From the NCBI RefSeq assembly GCF_020381325.1, contig NZ_JAGSPI010000008.1, positions 62,001 through 126,000 on the forward strand: DNA of 64,000 bases. The letters are read 5' to 3'. The translations under genes were made by a program, and so were the position numbers. Under the pieces are notes generated by a model. That model had not been told where the DNA came from. It searched no databases and worked only from the letters and a program-made list of their open reading frames with translations. This document shows, piece after piece, positions 34,577 to 44,054 of this stretch (position 1 is the first letter of the stretch; each line of letters starts with the position of its first letter). This DNA is from Providencia vermicola. Lineage in GTDB: Bacteria > Pseudomonadota > Gammaproteobacteria > Enterobacterales > Enterobacteriaceae.

Positions 34577-36643
34577 ATGAAAAATGTAACAGGTTTTTTA
34601 TTACAGATCCGACAGCGACCTGAATTAATGGTATTGGTGATTATGGTTATGGTCATCGCCATGTTAATTATTCCATTACCGACAGTTTTGGTCGATTTAT
34701 TAATTGGCCTGAATATTATGATCTCAGTACTTATTTTCATGAGTTCTTTTTATATTACACGAGTACTGAATTTTCAGTCATTTCCATCCATTTTATTAAT
34801 TAGTACATTATTTAGATTAGCTTTATCAATTAGTACAAGCCGCTTAATTCTATTAGAGGCGGATGCTGGTGATATTATTGCTACTTTTGGTGAGTTTGTT
34901 ATCCAAGATAACCTTGTTGTGGGGATGGTGGTATTTGCCATTGTCACCATTGTGCAGTTCATCGTGATTACGAAAGGTTCAGAGCGTATTGCCGAAGTGG
35001 CTGCACGATTTTCTCTTGATGCGATGCCAGGCAAACAAATGAGTATTGATGCTGATTTGCGAGCAGGGGTGATTGATGAAGCGACTGTGAAAGAAAAACG
35101 TGGAGATCTCGAAAAAGAAAGTCAGCTATTTGGTTCTTTTGATGGTGCCATGAAATTTATTAAAGGCGATGCGATTGCGGGTATTGTGATCATCTTTGTC
35201 AATTTAATTGGCGGCATTTCTGTCGGTACCGCACAGCAAGGCATGGATATTTCGACAGCGCTGAATACTTTTTCCCTGTTAACGATAGGTGATGGTTTAG
35301 TTGCTCAAATCCCTGCACTACTAATTTCTATCAGTGCAGGCTTTATTGTAACGCGCGTCGGGGGAAATGATAAAAATTTGGGTGAGAATATTGTTTCTGA
35401 ATTATTTGCTAATGATTTTACGATATTAATTACCGCATTGATTGTTCTTTTTATGGGATTTTTACCAGGGTTTCCAACAACTATTTTTCTATTTCTGTCT
35501 GCACTACTCATTGGGCTTTTTGCTGTGCGTTATTATAAAAAACGCAAGAAAATAACCACTCAGAAACAACAAGAAATAGAGAGTGTCACATCAGAAGCAA
35601 CAGAAGGGGAAACGCAGCGTGTTAACCAAGATTTTGTTGATGAATATATTCCTGAGACGCTACCTATTATTATTTCAGTGAATCAAAATTATAAAGAACA
35701 TTTAGAGGAAAATAATTTCTTATCTCGAATGAAAAAAGATGTTTTTATTCGTTATGGTTATCGAATCCCAGATATTGCAATAAATTATTCCCCAATAATT
35801 GAAGAAAATAAAATAGTAATATTAATTAATGAAGTCAAGGCGGGAGAATATGACATTTGCTTTTATGGCCATCGATTACTATCAAATACGGATGAGTTGG
35901 CATATCTCGGTGTGGATTTAACCGAGTATACAGATGAGTATGGCTCAAAAAATATTTGGTTTGATAACAAAGATAAAGAAAGTATTGAGCAATTAGGCTT
36001 GTATGCTCGCGATGATGTTTCAGAAATGATTGATTGTGTCAGTACACTTATGTTACGGCATATTAACGAATTCTTTGGTATTCAAGAAACCAAAAATTTA
36101 CTTGATGATCTAGATGGTAAATACCCCGAATTGCTCAAGGAGTGTTATCGCCACGCCACTGTGCAGAAAGTCACTGAAGTTTTCCAACGTTTATTAATGG
36201 AAAAAATCTCAATACGAAATATGAAACTGATCATTGAGATTTTAGTGCAATGGGTACCCAAAGAAAAAGATAGCCTGATGCTTGTTGAGCATATTCGTAG
36301 TGGGATGGCGAGGTATATTTCATCAAGGTTTGCGGTGGACGGACGCCTCAATGTTTTAATGGTCAATTCAGAGTTTGAAGACATCATTCGACAAGGTATT
36401 CGTCAATCATCTGGTGGCGTGTATTTACATCTTGAGCCAGAAGCAAGTAATGCTTTAATTCAATCAGCAGAGCTTGCGTTAGAAAATAATTATTTATCAA
36501 TCAGAGATGTGAACGTACTGGTTCCTGTTGATATTCGTCGTTTTGTGAAAAAAATCTTAGAAGGGCGTTTCCCTGAGTTAGAGGTTCTCTCCTTTAATGA
36601 AATTTCGGACACCATAAAAGTGAATGTAATTAAAACTATTTAA
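34577..36643 (+). CDS. invA: InvA-like export gate protein (SctV, FHIPEP family)
   Basis: A 688-residue protein matching Salmonella InvA (685) along its length. Seven to eight membrane helices lie at about 10-320 with the conserved RLALSISTSRLILLEADAGDI segment and the FHIPEP-family segment EVAARFSLDAMPGKQMSIDAD near 170. The large cytoplasmic domain (about 350-688) forms the nonameric export ring; FGIQETKNLLDDL and HATVQKVTEVFQRLL are highly conserved. It ends SVNVIKTI-like as in Salmonella. The start at 34577 aligns with known InvA; an upstream in-frame ATG at 34526 overlaps invE. Confidence 0.95.
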   Translation: MKNVTGFLLQIRQRPELMVLVIMVMVIAMLIIPLPTVLVDLLIGLNIMISVLIFMSSFYITRVLNFQSFPSILLISTLFRLALSISTSRLILLEADAGDIIATFGEFVIQDNLVVGMVVFAIVTIVQFIVITKGSERIAEVAARFSLDAMPGKQMSIDADLRAGVIDEATVKEKRGDLEKESQLFGSFDGAMKFIKGDAIAGIVIIFVNLIGGISVGTAQQGMDISTALNTFSLLTIGDGLVAQIPALLISISAGFIVTRVGGNDKNLGENIVSELFANDFTILITALIVLFMGFLPGFPTTIFLFLSALLIGLFAVRYYKKRKKITTQKQQEIESVTSEATEGETQRVNQDFVDEYIPETLPIIISVNQNYKEHLEENNFLSRMKKDVFIRYGYRIPDIAINYSPIIEENKIVILINEVKAGEYDICFYGHRLLSNTDELAYLGVDLTEYTDEYGSKNIWFDNKDKESIEQLGLYARDDVSEMIDCVSTLMLRHINEFFGIQETKNLLDDLDGKYPELLKECYRHATVQKVTEVFQRLLMEKISIRNMKLIIEILVQWVPKEKDSLMLVEHIRSGMARYISSRFAVDGRLNVLMVNSEFEDIIRQGIRQSSGGVYLHLEPEASNALIQSAELALENNYLSIRDVNVLVPVDIRRFVKKILEGRFPELEVLSFNEISDTIKVNVIKTI

Positions 36644-36662
36644 ATAAGATAAGGAATGTAAT

Positions 36663-37070
36663 ATGAAATATCGTTTTATAGAAGTATTAAATGAATATTT
36701 AAATGTGATGGGGCGTAGTGACTTAATTAATAGTCAATTGGATTGTCATTCAAATATTCAATTAGAGATGAATGATTTACCTGCGATTAACGTTGACCTT
36801 TCATCGGATGAGCTCATTATTTGGTGTAATGTATTGCCATGCAATTATAGTCTTTTAGACTCAATGAGTGCATTGTTATTAAAATCCATCCTTGAATACC
36901 CGCCGCGTAATTTTCAACCTGGGCAACCTGCTTTAAATCTTGTTGAGAATGAATTGATTCTATCTGCGGTTTTGAAACCCTCTTCATTGAATGAAATGTC
37001 ATTATTTTCAGATAGCTTTGAAGAGTTTTTTGAACGCGTTGTTGAATTACGCCAATTATTATCTGCTTAA
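36663..37070 (+). CDS. invB: InvB-like T3SS effector chaperone (class IB)
   Basis: A 135-residue acidic chaperone of the InvB/Spa15 family, small and dimeric, which binds SipA and other effectors. AAGGA lies 7 nt before the ATG. It sits between invA and invC as in SPI-1, and its stop directly abuts the invC start. Recognisable is the FQPGQPALNLVENELILSA stretch near residue 81. Confidence 0.85.
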   Translation: MKYRFIEVLNEYLNVMGRSDLINSQLDCHSNIQLEMNDLPAINVDLSSDELIIWCNVLPCNYSLLDSMSALLLKSILEYPPRNFQPGQPALNLVENELILSAVLKPSSLNEMSLFSDSFEEFFERVVELRQLLSA

Positions 37071-38366
37071 ATGATGAAATTTTTCGATATATGCGCACAC
37101 CCTGTGCGCATTCATGGATGCCTTATTGAAGCGCCATTGCAAGGGGTTTTTATTGGCGAAATCTGCTTTATTGAACAGTCGATTTTGAATGCTCAAATTA
37201 TTGCAAAAGCGCAGGTGGTGGGTTTTAAAGAAGGGCTTACAGTTCTAAGCTTGATTGGCCGTATTCAAGGGTTAACCCGTGAAGTTGTTATCAGGCCCAG
37301 TGGTTATCCTTTTGTTTTCCCTGTTGGTCAGCACCTTGCAGGTAAAATTTTTGATGCGACAGGGGAGGAAGTTGGGCGGCTAACTGAAGATGAAAGTGAA
37401 ATTAATCATATTGATAATAAATTACAACGTATTGATAGCCCACCAATTAGAGTGACTCAACGGCACCCAATTGATAAACCCCTGTTCACGGGTATTCGAG
37501 CAATTGATGGGTTGCTAACCTGTGGTTTGGGGCAGCGTATTGGTATTTTTGCTGCTGCAGGAAGTGGAAAAACCTCTCTGATGAATATGATCATTAATCA
37601 GGCGGAAGCGGATATTCATGTCGTGGCGTTAATCGGTGAACGTGGTCGTGAAGTTATTGAATTTATTGAGGAGCTGAAATCTTCACCTCAAGCTGGACAG
37701 ACTATTTTAGTTTATGCCACCTCGGACAGTCCCCCTGTTGAGCGTTGTAATGCCGCATTACTCGCCACGACGATTGCGGAATATTATCGTGATGAAGGCA
37801 AAAATGTCCTGCTTTATATGGATTCGATGACACGTTATGCAAGAGCCTTGCGTGATGTGGCATTGGCAACAGGCGAGTTGCCTGCAAGACGGGGTTATCC
37901 AGCGTCAGTATTTGAACAATTACCACTGTTACTTGAGCGCCCAGGGCGTCTCAAACACGGGGCAATCACCGCTTTTTATACGGTGCTATTAGAAAGTGAA
38001 GATGAGGCAGACCCAATTGGTGATGAGATCCGCTCTATTTTAGATGGTCATATTTATCTTAGCCAAAAACTGGCAGGCCGCGGCCATTACCCTGCAATTG
38101 ATGTTTTAAACAGTATTAGTCGTGTATTTTCTAAAGTTACACAACAAGCGCATCAACAATCGGCGGCGCGGGTGCGTGAGATGCTAGGAAAACTCGAACA
38201 GCTTCAGTTGTATCTCGATCTCGGTGAATACCAACGGGGTGAAAATGCAGATAATGATGAAGCATTAGATAAGCAAACCAGTATTGACGCTTTTTTAAGA
38301 CAACATATGACGGAGAGTCAATCTGTGGAAACACTGCTGGATGACTTAAATCAGTTGGCTTCATGA
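37071..38366 (+). CDS. invC: InvC-like T3SS ATPase (SctN)
   Basis: A 431-residue F1-type ATPase that strips chaperones and unfolds secretion substrates. The Walker A AAAGSGKT spans residues 161-168 with K167, followed by VVALIGERGREVIEFIEEL, the Walker B VLLYMDSMTRYARA and the family signature PARRGYPASVFEQLPLLLERPG. It begins immediately behind the invB stop (a second ATG is one codon later) and ends overlapping invI as ATGA. All hallmark residues are intact. Confidence 0.96.
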   Translation: MMKFFDICAHPVRIHGCLIEAPLQGVFIGEICFIEQSILNAQIIAKAQVVGFKEGLTVLSLIGRIQGLTREVVIRPSGYPFVFPVGQHLAGKIFDATGEEVGRLTEDESEINHIDNKLQRIDSPPIRVTQRHPIDKPLFTGIRAIDGLLTCGLGQRIGIFAAAGSGKTSLMNMIINQAEADIHVVALIGERGREVIEFIEELKSSPQAGQTILVYATSDSPPVERCNAALLATTIAEYYRDEGKNVLLYMDSMTRYARALRDVALATGELPARRGYPASVFEQLPLLLERPGRLKHGAITAFYTVLLESEDEADPIGDEIRSILDGHIYLSQKLAGRGHYPAIDVLNSISRVFSKVTQQAHQQSAARVREMLGKLEQLQLYLDLGEYQRGENADNDEALDKQTSIDAFLRQHMTESQSVETLLDDLNQLAS

Positions 38367-38821
38367 GTGTCAAAAATCTATTACAGTTGGCTGAGCGTCG
38401 CTTGGAAAAAACACGTAATGAGCAGGTACGATTACACTCACAAATTAATACGTTACAAAATGCCTCTCAAGATATGAGAGAACGAATCCTGATTTTATCT
38501 GAGCAGGTTGCTTTATATGAAAAATCCCAAGAACTCAGCCCGATCGCTTTTTGGGAACGCCAACGGTTGAAAGCGGCGGTACTCAGTAATATTGCCCAGT
38601 TTGAATATGAAATTGACACTATGTCGACTCAAATAGGCAAATATCAACTCTTAGCTAACCAAATGGCAACGCAGGCGCGAGTATTACAGGGTAAGTGTGA
38701 AAAATTCCAAAAATATCTTAAACAACAATCTATCACTAAATGTTTAAAATCAGAGCAACAACAGCATACTGAAATAGAGGAGCTCTTTATTCATGTCCGT
38801 AATAAATTCATCAAAGAGTGA
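38363..38821 (+). CDS. invI: InvI-like ATPase stalk protein (SctO)
   Basis: A 152-residue, mostly alpha-helical coiled-coil protein in the SctO position, equivalent to the FliJ/F1-gamma stalk that plugs into the ATPase and InvA ring. Heptad-rich segments run through LAERRLEKTRNEQVRLHSQI and the C-terminal half. It overlaps invC by 4 bp (ATGA) and invJ by 29 bp, showing coupled translation. Confidence 0.88.
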   Translation: MSVKNLLQLAERRLEKTRNEQVRLHSQINTLQNASQDMRERILILSEQVALYEKSQELSPIAFWERQRLKAAVLSNIAQFEYEIDTMSTQIGKYQLLANQMATQARVLQGKCEKFQKYLKQQSITKCLKSEQQQHTEIEELFIHVRNKFIKE

Positions 38822-40133
38822 AAGTGTTATAAGCAATTCTTATATGGGAACTGTAGAGCCCTCAGATAAAAAATTATCGGGTTACGTTCTAATAGGTAAA
38901 CAAGAAGAGAAAAATACCAGTTTACAAATGATGGCTAAAAAAATAGCCATGAGTTTTAATAAAAGTAAAATACCATCAGATGTAAAACAAAATATTTTTT
39001 TTCAATCTAACGAAATAGAAAATCGTATTACGCCAGTAAATATCCAACCAACTAATATACTGAAAGAAAATGTTGTTTCTTCGAATGAGGAAAATAATCA
39101 TTTAATTATAAAATCAGATTTTTTTGAGTTATTCAATTGTCAGGAAGAAAATATTATTGATGCTAATAATGTGAATCCGCTTGTTTCTAATATAAAAGAC
39201 GAACCTCATGAAATTCAATTAACTAAAGAAGATGAGTTTATTTTTCTGCAACATAATGAATCTGATATCAATAAGAGCCAGGTGGCTTCCATTGAGGAGG
39301 AAGTAGATGACGTTTTATTAACACAAAGTGAGTTTGATGATGAAATTCCATTGATTAATCTAAATGGGATGCTTGCTATTCCATTACGAGATAGCCCCTT
39401 ACCAGTAAAACCGTTATTTGGCCTGACACAAGCAGCACTTATGCCTAAAAGTACCCCGCTATATTTTGGCGCGGTTGATGAACAACATAATGATGGTACA
39501 CATTTTATTCAATTATCTCATGAGGAAAAGAGTGGTCATCAGGTGGTGAATGTAGAGTTGGGTAGCGATAAAGAAACGGTATTACATAATGAAAAAGCGT
39601 CACATTTTTCGGATGTAGGTGCATTGGATGATCAGCAGTCATTGATTCAAACATTTGCTGATTTTAGACAAGAGCTGACGAAAAATGAGAAAAAAGCACC
39701 TGTTTTACAAGAGATGCTAAATATTGAGGACGCTAATATGGTTCAGAATAGTTCATCACGGATTGATGTGGTTGGTGAAGTGTATCGCCAGACTCAGGCT
39801 GCGCCATTACAAGGAACAACGACTAACCCTCAGAATATCAATCAACCTATTGAATATAATTCGATTTCTCATTCATTGCTTGCCAATGAAAATGAGCCAA
39901 GAACGTTAACTTATACTTTTCATCAATGGAAAAATACACCATCAGTGACTTTTGAATTGGCGACTAAAACCGAATTGGTTGCTCTGACCCAGAGCCAAGA
40001 AGTGCAAGAAACTCTAAAAGAAAATAAGCACTTACTAAATAGTGAACAAGATATTTACTTTCACCAAGAACAACATAAAGAGCGTGGACAACATCACCCG
40101 CAGCAGGAACATCACCAGCAAGAAGAAGATTAA
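38793..40133 (+). CDS. invJ: InvJ-like needle-length regulator (SctP)
   Basis: A 446-residue hydrophilic protein in the InvJ/Spa32 position. It has low sequence conservation as usual in this family, an early NSSKSESVISNSYMG start, acidic repeats in the middle, and a charged His/Gln/Glu-rich C-terminal tail (HPQQEHHQQEED). Salmonella InvJ is shorter (336), so this is a longer ruler-like protein. GGAG lies about 10 nt before the ATG. Role: needle length control and substrate switching, inferred from position and composition. Confidence 0.7.
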   Translation: MSVINSSKSESVISNSYMGTVEPSDKKLSGYVLIGKQEEKNTSLQMMAKKIAMSFNKSKIPSDVKQNIFFQSNEIENRITPVNIQPTNILKENVVSSNEENNHLIIKSDFFELFNCQEENIIDANNVNPLVSNIKDEPHEIQLTKEDEFIFLQHNESDINKSQVASIEEEVDDVLLTQSEFDDEIPLINLNGMLAIPLRDSPLPVKPLFGLTQAALMPKSTPLYFGAVDEQHNDGTHFIQLSHEEKSGHQVVNVELGSDKETVLHNEKASHFSDVGALDDQQSLIQTFADFRQELTKNEKKAPVLQEMLNIEDANMVQNSSSRIDVVGEVYRQTQAAPLQGTTTNPQNINQPIEYNSISHSLLANENEPRTLTYTFHQWKNTPSVTFELATKTELVALTQSQEVQETLKENKHLLNSEQDIYFHQEQHKERGQHHPQQEHHQQEED

Positions 40134-40135
40134 GT

Positions 40136-41065
40136 ATGTTGAAAATAAGGCGAATAAGCCAACGTGAAAACCAATTAAAAGATTGGGAGAAACAGTACCA
40201 AGTAACAGCAATCCTTAATAAAGATAATATCGGAAAACGTTATTTTAAAATAGGTTTAAAAAATGATGACCAGCAAATTCAATTGGTTATTGATGTGCAT
40301 GGCTGGTGCCAACACCGTTGGCCTCATTTAGCCCATTACGCATGGGACGCAGTAGATAATCAAAGTATGTGCGAGATATTTAAATTTGAAAATGATAATA
40401 AACCTTTTTTTGCCCCTGCGTTTTACTGTTATTCCGTGGATGTTGTTAACAACAGTAAGATTGAAAGGTTTGGTTTATCCGTATTCGAAGATCAGCTTGG
40501 TACGGTAATTTTAGAGGTTCCATTTGAAGGGTTACCAGCTCGAAATCTTGCACATTATTCCTATGGCAATCTATTACTCTCCATGGATTGGGTTTTAGGA
40601 TACAGCTATATCAGCGCATCATTATTAGGCTCTTTAGCGTTAGGTGATGTGCTGTGTATTCAACAATTAACATTGAATATGACAATCGCAGGGCAAATAT
40701 TTGCACGGTTTCAAAAACAAGATGAGGGGGTATTTATGATTGAAGAACTTATTTCGACTGAACATGATGAAAATAACATACATGCTGCGGCAGATTATCA
40801 GGATGAAGTTATTCGCCCATTTAATATTAACGAGATGAATATTAAATTGAGCTTTGTATTAGGAAGTACAGATATTAAAGTTAATGAATTGCAGAATATA
40901 CAATTGGGAACTGTTTTTTCAATTGGTGAAAATAAAGAGCGAGAAGTTAAAGTCTATGCGAATAAACAATTCATTGCAGAGGGTGAGTTGATTTATATTG
41001 GAGATAGTGATGACCTTGGTTTAGAAATTACTCGCATTATTAGCCTTGGTGATAAAAGAGTTTAA
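40136..41065 (+). CDS. spaO: SpaO-like sorting-platform/C-ring protein (SctQ)
   Basis: A 309-residue SctQ protein of similar length to Salmonella SpaO (303). The C-terminal part (about 230-305) is the SpoA domain: LSFVLGSTDIKVNELQNIQLGTVF then KVYANKQFIAEGELIYIGDS. It builds the cytoplasmic pods that recruit substrates. An in-frame internal ATG at 40736 (M201) with its own strong ribosome-binding site predicts an additional short form. It follows invJ by 2 bp. Confidence 0.92.
   Translation: MLKIRRISQRENQLKDWEKQYQVTAILNKDNIGKRYFKIGLKNDDQQIQLVIDVHGWCQHRWPHLAHYAWDAVDNQSMCEIFKFENDNKPFFAPAFYCYSVDVVNNSKIERFGLSVFEDQLGTVILEVPFEGLPARNLAHYSYGNLLLSMDWVLGYSYISASLLGSLALGDVLCIQQLTLNMTIAGQIFARFQKQDEGVFMIEELISTEHDENNIHAAADYQDEVIRPFNINEMNIKLSFVLGSTDIKVNELQNIQLGTVFSIGENKEREVKVYANKQFIAEGELIYIGDSDDLGLEITRIISLGDKRV
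40736..41065 (+). CDS. Predicted internal translation product of spaO (SctQ-C, short form)
   Basis: Inside spaO, ATG at 40736-40738 is in frame and preceded by GAGGGGG with a 5-nt spacer (40725-40735). It would give the last 109 residues of SpaO, containing the SpoA domain. In Salmonella a short SpaO form begins near residue 203, and in the Yersinia YscQ system a short form stabilises the full-length protein. The near-identical position supports function. Confidence 0.65.
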   Translation: MIEELISTEHDENNIHAAADYQDEVIRPFNINEMNIKLSFVLGSTDIKVNELQNIQLGTVFSIGENKEREVKVYANKQFIAEGELIYIGDSDDLGLEITRIISLGDKRV

Positions 41066-41066
41066 T

Positions 41067-41732
41067 ATGCCAACCGTTCCACAAGAAATTCCATTATTAG
41101 CGTTAATTGCATTTTCGACTTTACTCCCTTTTTTGATTGCAGCGGGAACCTGTTATTTAAAAATATCCATTGTATTGGTTATGGTACGTAATGCGATGGG
41201 GGTACAACAAGTGCCCTCAACGATGGTATTAAATGCTATTGCGTTATTATTATCTATTTTTGTCATGATGCCAGTTTTACAAGATGTCAATAATTATATG
41301 CGCCAAGAAAATGTGGATTTTAGCAATATAGAATCTATTGATCATTTTGTGGATGACGGATTAGGGCGTTATAAAACCTATTTGCAGAAATATTCAGACC
41401 CTCAGTTAGTGACTTTTTTTGAGTCTATTCAGCAAGGGCGTAGCGAGGACGAAATTAGTGCGGATGCTACTGCACCGACACTTTTTTCACTGTTACCTGC
41501 TTATGCATTAAGTGAAATTAAATCGGCTTTTCAAATTGGTTTTTATATTTATTTGCCTTTTGTTGTTATTGATTTAGTCATTTCCAGTATTTTACTGGCA
41601 CTGGGCATGATGATGATGAGCCCTGTGACAATATCGGTACCCGTAAAATTAATTCTTTTTGTGGCGATTGATGGTTGGACTCTGATTTCTAAAGGGTTGG
41701 TGATGCAATATTTTGAATTAGCACAACATTGA
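41067..41732 (+). CDS. spaP: SpaP-like export gate protein (SctR)
   Basis: A 221-residue membrane protein, SctR/FliP family, with four hydrophobic segments (about 10-30, 47-70, 158-180 and 188-212). It carries family motifs CYLKISIVLVMVRNAMGVQQVPS near the first loop. It forms the core of the export gate with SpaQ and SpaR. The start is ATG at 41067 with AGAG 6 nt upstream, just after the spaO stop. Confidence 0.95.
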   Translation: MPTVPQEIPLLALIAFSTLLPFLIAAGTCYLKISIVLVMVRNAMGVQQVPSTMVLNAIALLLSIFVMMPVLQDVNNYMRQENVDFSNIESIDHFVDDGLGRYKTYLQKYSDPQLVTFFESIQQGRSEDEISADATAPTLFSLLPAYALSEIKSAFQIGFYIYLPFVVIDLVISSILLALGMMMMSPVTISVPVKLILFVAIDGWTLISKGLVMQYFELAQH

Positions 41733-41746
41733 CGCGAGGTAATGAG

Positions 41747-42016
41747 ATGGATGAGATTGTCTATGCCAGTAATAAAGCAATGTTATTGATTGTTATTTTA
41801 TCGGCGATCCCAGTCATTGTTGCTACGGTTGTTGGGTTATTAGTGGGACTAATTCAAACAGTCACGCAGCTTCAAGAACAGACTTTACCTTTTGGTGTGA
41901 AGCTATTAGCGGTATTTGGTTCTTTATTTATGATCTCTGGCTGGCTAGCCGACAAAGTGATGAATTACGCTATTGAGGTCATTACAACTGCAATTCCCGC
42001 GGTGGGGCTATTTTAA
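41747..42016 (+). CDS. spaQ: SpaQ-like export gate protein (SctS)
   Basis: An 89-residue, two-helix membrane protein of the SctS/FliQ family, with the conserved AVVGLLVGLIQTVTQLQEQTL-like hairpin between the two helices. The ATG at 41747 follows GAGG by 7 nt; the ATG at 41729 overlapping spaP would be weaker. The stop overlaps the spaR start (TAATG). Confidence 0.95.
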   Translation: MDEIVYASNKAMLLIVILSAIPVIVATVVGLLVGLIQTVTQLQEQTLPFGVKLLAVFGSLFMISGWLADKVMNYAIEVITTAIPAVGLF

Positions 42017-42810
42017 TGAGCCAGGAGTTGATTTCGTTGGCGTCATACTTATTTTTTCTCTTTCAACAGGGACTCATTAAGTTGGCACTTGCGTGGTTAC
42101 GAATTGCCCCAGTGATGTTTTTTTTACCTTTTTTGAGTAATAAGCTGCTTAATAGTGGCATTATAAAAAACTGTGTCGTTGTGTACTTAGCTTTAGGCTT
42201 ATGGCCTTTTTTCTCCGCAGCAGAAGTACAGTGGCAACAAGTTGGATTAACTGAAATTTTTCTTTATGAAATCACAATTGGTTTGGTGCTCGCCTTTATA
42301 TTAGGTTTACCCTTTATGATAGCGAATATTATCGGGGAATTAATTGATACTCAACGAGGGGAAACTATCAGTAGTATCGTCGACCCCGCTAGCGGGGCGG
42401 AAGCATCGGAACTCGCTGTTTTCTTAAGCTATATTGTCTGCATGGTTTTTTTAGCCCAAGGTGGTATGTACCAGCTATCAATAATTTTTGCACAAAGCTA
42501 TTACTTATTGCCTTTGGGGCAGGGGTTCTCTTCATTTAATAGCTTACCCCTAGGTGAATGGCTGAATAATATGGTTGTAAAGGGGGTTATTTTAGCTGCA
42601 CCCATTATTGTGACATTATTTATTACTGAAGTTGCTTTAGGGTTATATTCACGATTTTGTCCACAATTAAATGCATTTTCATTATCTTTAGCAATAAAGT
42701 CGACTATCGCATTTATTGTATTTTTACTTTATTTCCAAAATGAAGTGCCTGACATTTTAGTCAATATGATTTCATTATCACCATTATCAAAAGTGTTCCT
42801 CTCAACGTAA
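42016..42810 (+). CDS. spaR: SpaR-like export gate protein (SctT)
   Basis: A 264-residue polytopic membrane protein of the SctT/FliR family, the same length class as SpaR (263). It has seven to eight hydrophobic segments with the conserved FMIANIIGELIDTQRGETISSI stretch near residues 98-118. It completes the SctRST export gate and is coupled to spaQ. Confidence 0.95.
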   Translation: MSQELISLASYLFFLFQQGLIKLALAWLRIAPVMFFLPFLSNKLLNSGIIKNCVVVYLALGLWPFFSAAEVQWQQVGLTEIFLYEITIGLVLAFILGLPFMIANIIGELIDTQRGETISSIVDPASGAEASELAVFLSYIVCMVFLAQGGMYQLSIIFAQSYYLLPLGQGFSSFNSLPLGEWLNNMVVKGVILAAPIIVTLFITEVALGLYSRFCPQLNAFSLSLAIKSTIAFIVFLLYFQNEVPDILVNMISLSPLSKVFLST

Positions 42811-42834
42811 TAAATTTTAATAGGGGGAAAGGGT

Positions 42835-43908
42835 ATGGCAGAGAAAACAGAAAAACCAACCGACAAAAAAATAAAAGATTCAGCAAAGAAAGGGCAGAGC
42901 TATAAAAGTAAGGACTCGGTAGCGGCTATTGTACTGGTTGTCAGTGCTTTTGTTTTTGAAGGAATAACAAATTTAAATGATTTAGCAATATTAACTAAAA
43001 AAATATTAATTTCACCAGCGAATATTCATATTGATACTTTGTTATGGGAGTTTTTCACTATTTTTATTCGTGTGCTATTACCCGTTTTATTAGCCTGTTT
43101 TTTAGCAGGAACGCTGATCTCATTATTACAGAGCCGATTTAGGTTGGCGACAGAAGCGGTAAAAATTGATTTCACAAAGCTTAATCCTATAGCGGGATTT
43201 AAAAAAATATTCTCACTTAATTCATTAAAGGAATTAGTAAAAGCCTTCTTATATTTGATTGTTTTTGCTATTTCTGCGGGCGTCTTTTTTTATTTCTGGC
43301 GCCACGAAATTTTTATGCTTTATCGCACGGTACTAGATGGCATGATACAGCAATGGGTCAATCTATCAACGACATTCATTGTGGTCTTTTTAGCGGTTGC
43401 GCTTTTGATCATCGTTATTGATATGATCACGGAGTTTTTCCTATTTATTAAGAATTTAAAGATGGAAAAACAGGAGGTTAAAAAAGAGTATAAGGATAAT
43501 GAAGGCGACCCTCATATTAAGAGTGCACGTCGGAGCATACATCAAGAGTTATTATCTGAAGAAGTTAAATCAAATGTGCGTAACTCAACATTCGTTATGG
43601 CAAACCCAACGCATATTGCATTACTCATTTATTATGACCCTGATATCGCACCGCTACCGTTTTTATTTTCTAAAAGTAGAGGGTTACAAGCAAAAGCGAT
43701 CATCAAATATGCCGAAAAACAGGGAGTGCCTGTTGTTAGAGATATTCCTTTAGCAAGAAAAATTTGGCGAAATTATAAAAAAGATAGGTTTATTGATGAA
43801 ACTGGATTAGAAGAAATCATGAATATTGTTTCGTGGCTAATTCGGGTTGAGCTTATTCGCATGGGGGTAGATATTGATAATCTACTCGAGAAAGAAAATG
43901 ATAAATAA
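42835..43908 (+). CDS. spaS: SpaS-like autocleaving substrate-specificity switch (SctU)
   Basis: A 357-residue SctU/FlhB-family protein. The N-terminal part has four membrane helices (about 30-50, 75-100, 135-155 and 175-200). The cytoplasmic domain contains the autocleavage motif N257-P258-T259-H260. GGGGGAAAGGG precedes the ATG. It controls the change from needle to translocator secretion. It ends the spa operon; a 146-bp gap precedes the translocator genes. Confidence 0.95.
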   Translation: MAEKTEKPTDKKIKDSAKKGQSYKSKDSVAAIVLVVSAFVFEGITNLNDLAILTKKILISPANIHIDTLLWEFFTIFIRVLLPVLLACFLAGTLISLLQSRFRLATEAVKIDFTKLNPIAGFKKIFSLNSLKELVKAFLYLIVFAISAGVFFYFWRHEIFMLYRTVLDGMIQQWVNLSTTFIVVFLAVALLIIVIDMITEFFLFIKNLKMEKQEVKKEYKDNEGDPHIKSARRSIHQELLSEEVKSNVRNSTFVMANPTHIALLIYYDPDIAPLPFLFSKSRGLQAKAIIKYAEKQGVPVVRDIPLARKIWRNYKKDRFIDETGLEEIMNIVSWLIRVELIRMGVDIDNLLEKENDK

Positions 43909-44054
43909 ATGACTAATTTATAAAGTAAGGCGAATAATAAATATAAATTAATAAATAAAATCGTTTTTTTAAAGCGGAGGTTTTTTTGATTAATTATTAT
44001 GGAAATAAGTTTATTTTTTCATCATATATTAAATTTTAACGTAAAGGTAAATAT

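Noticed and set aside
31775-43908. Flagellar export genes in place of a secretion system
   Set aside because: Secretin, needle, tip protein, translocators and chaperones are all present and in SPI-1 order; no flagellar structural genes are found.
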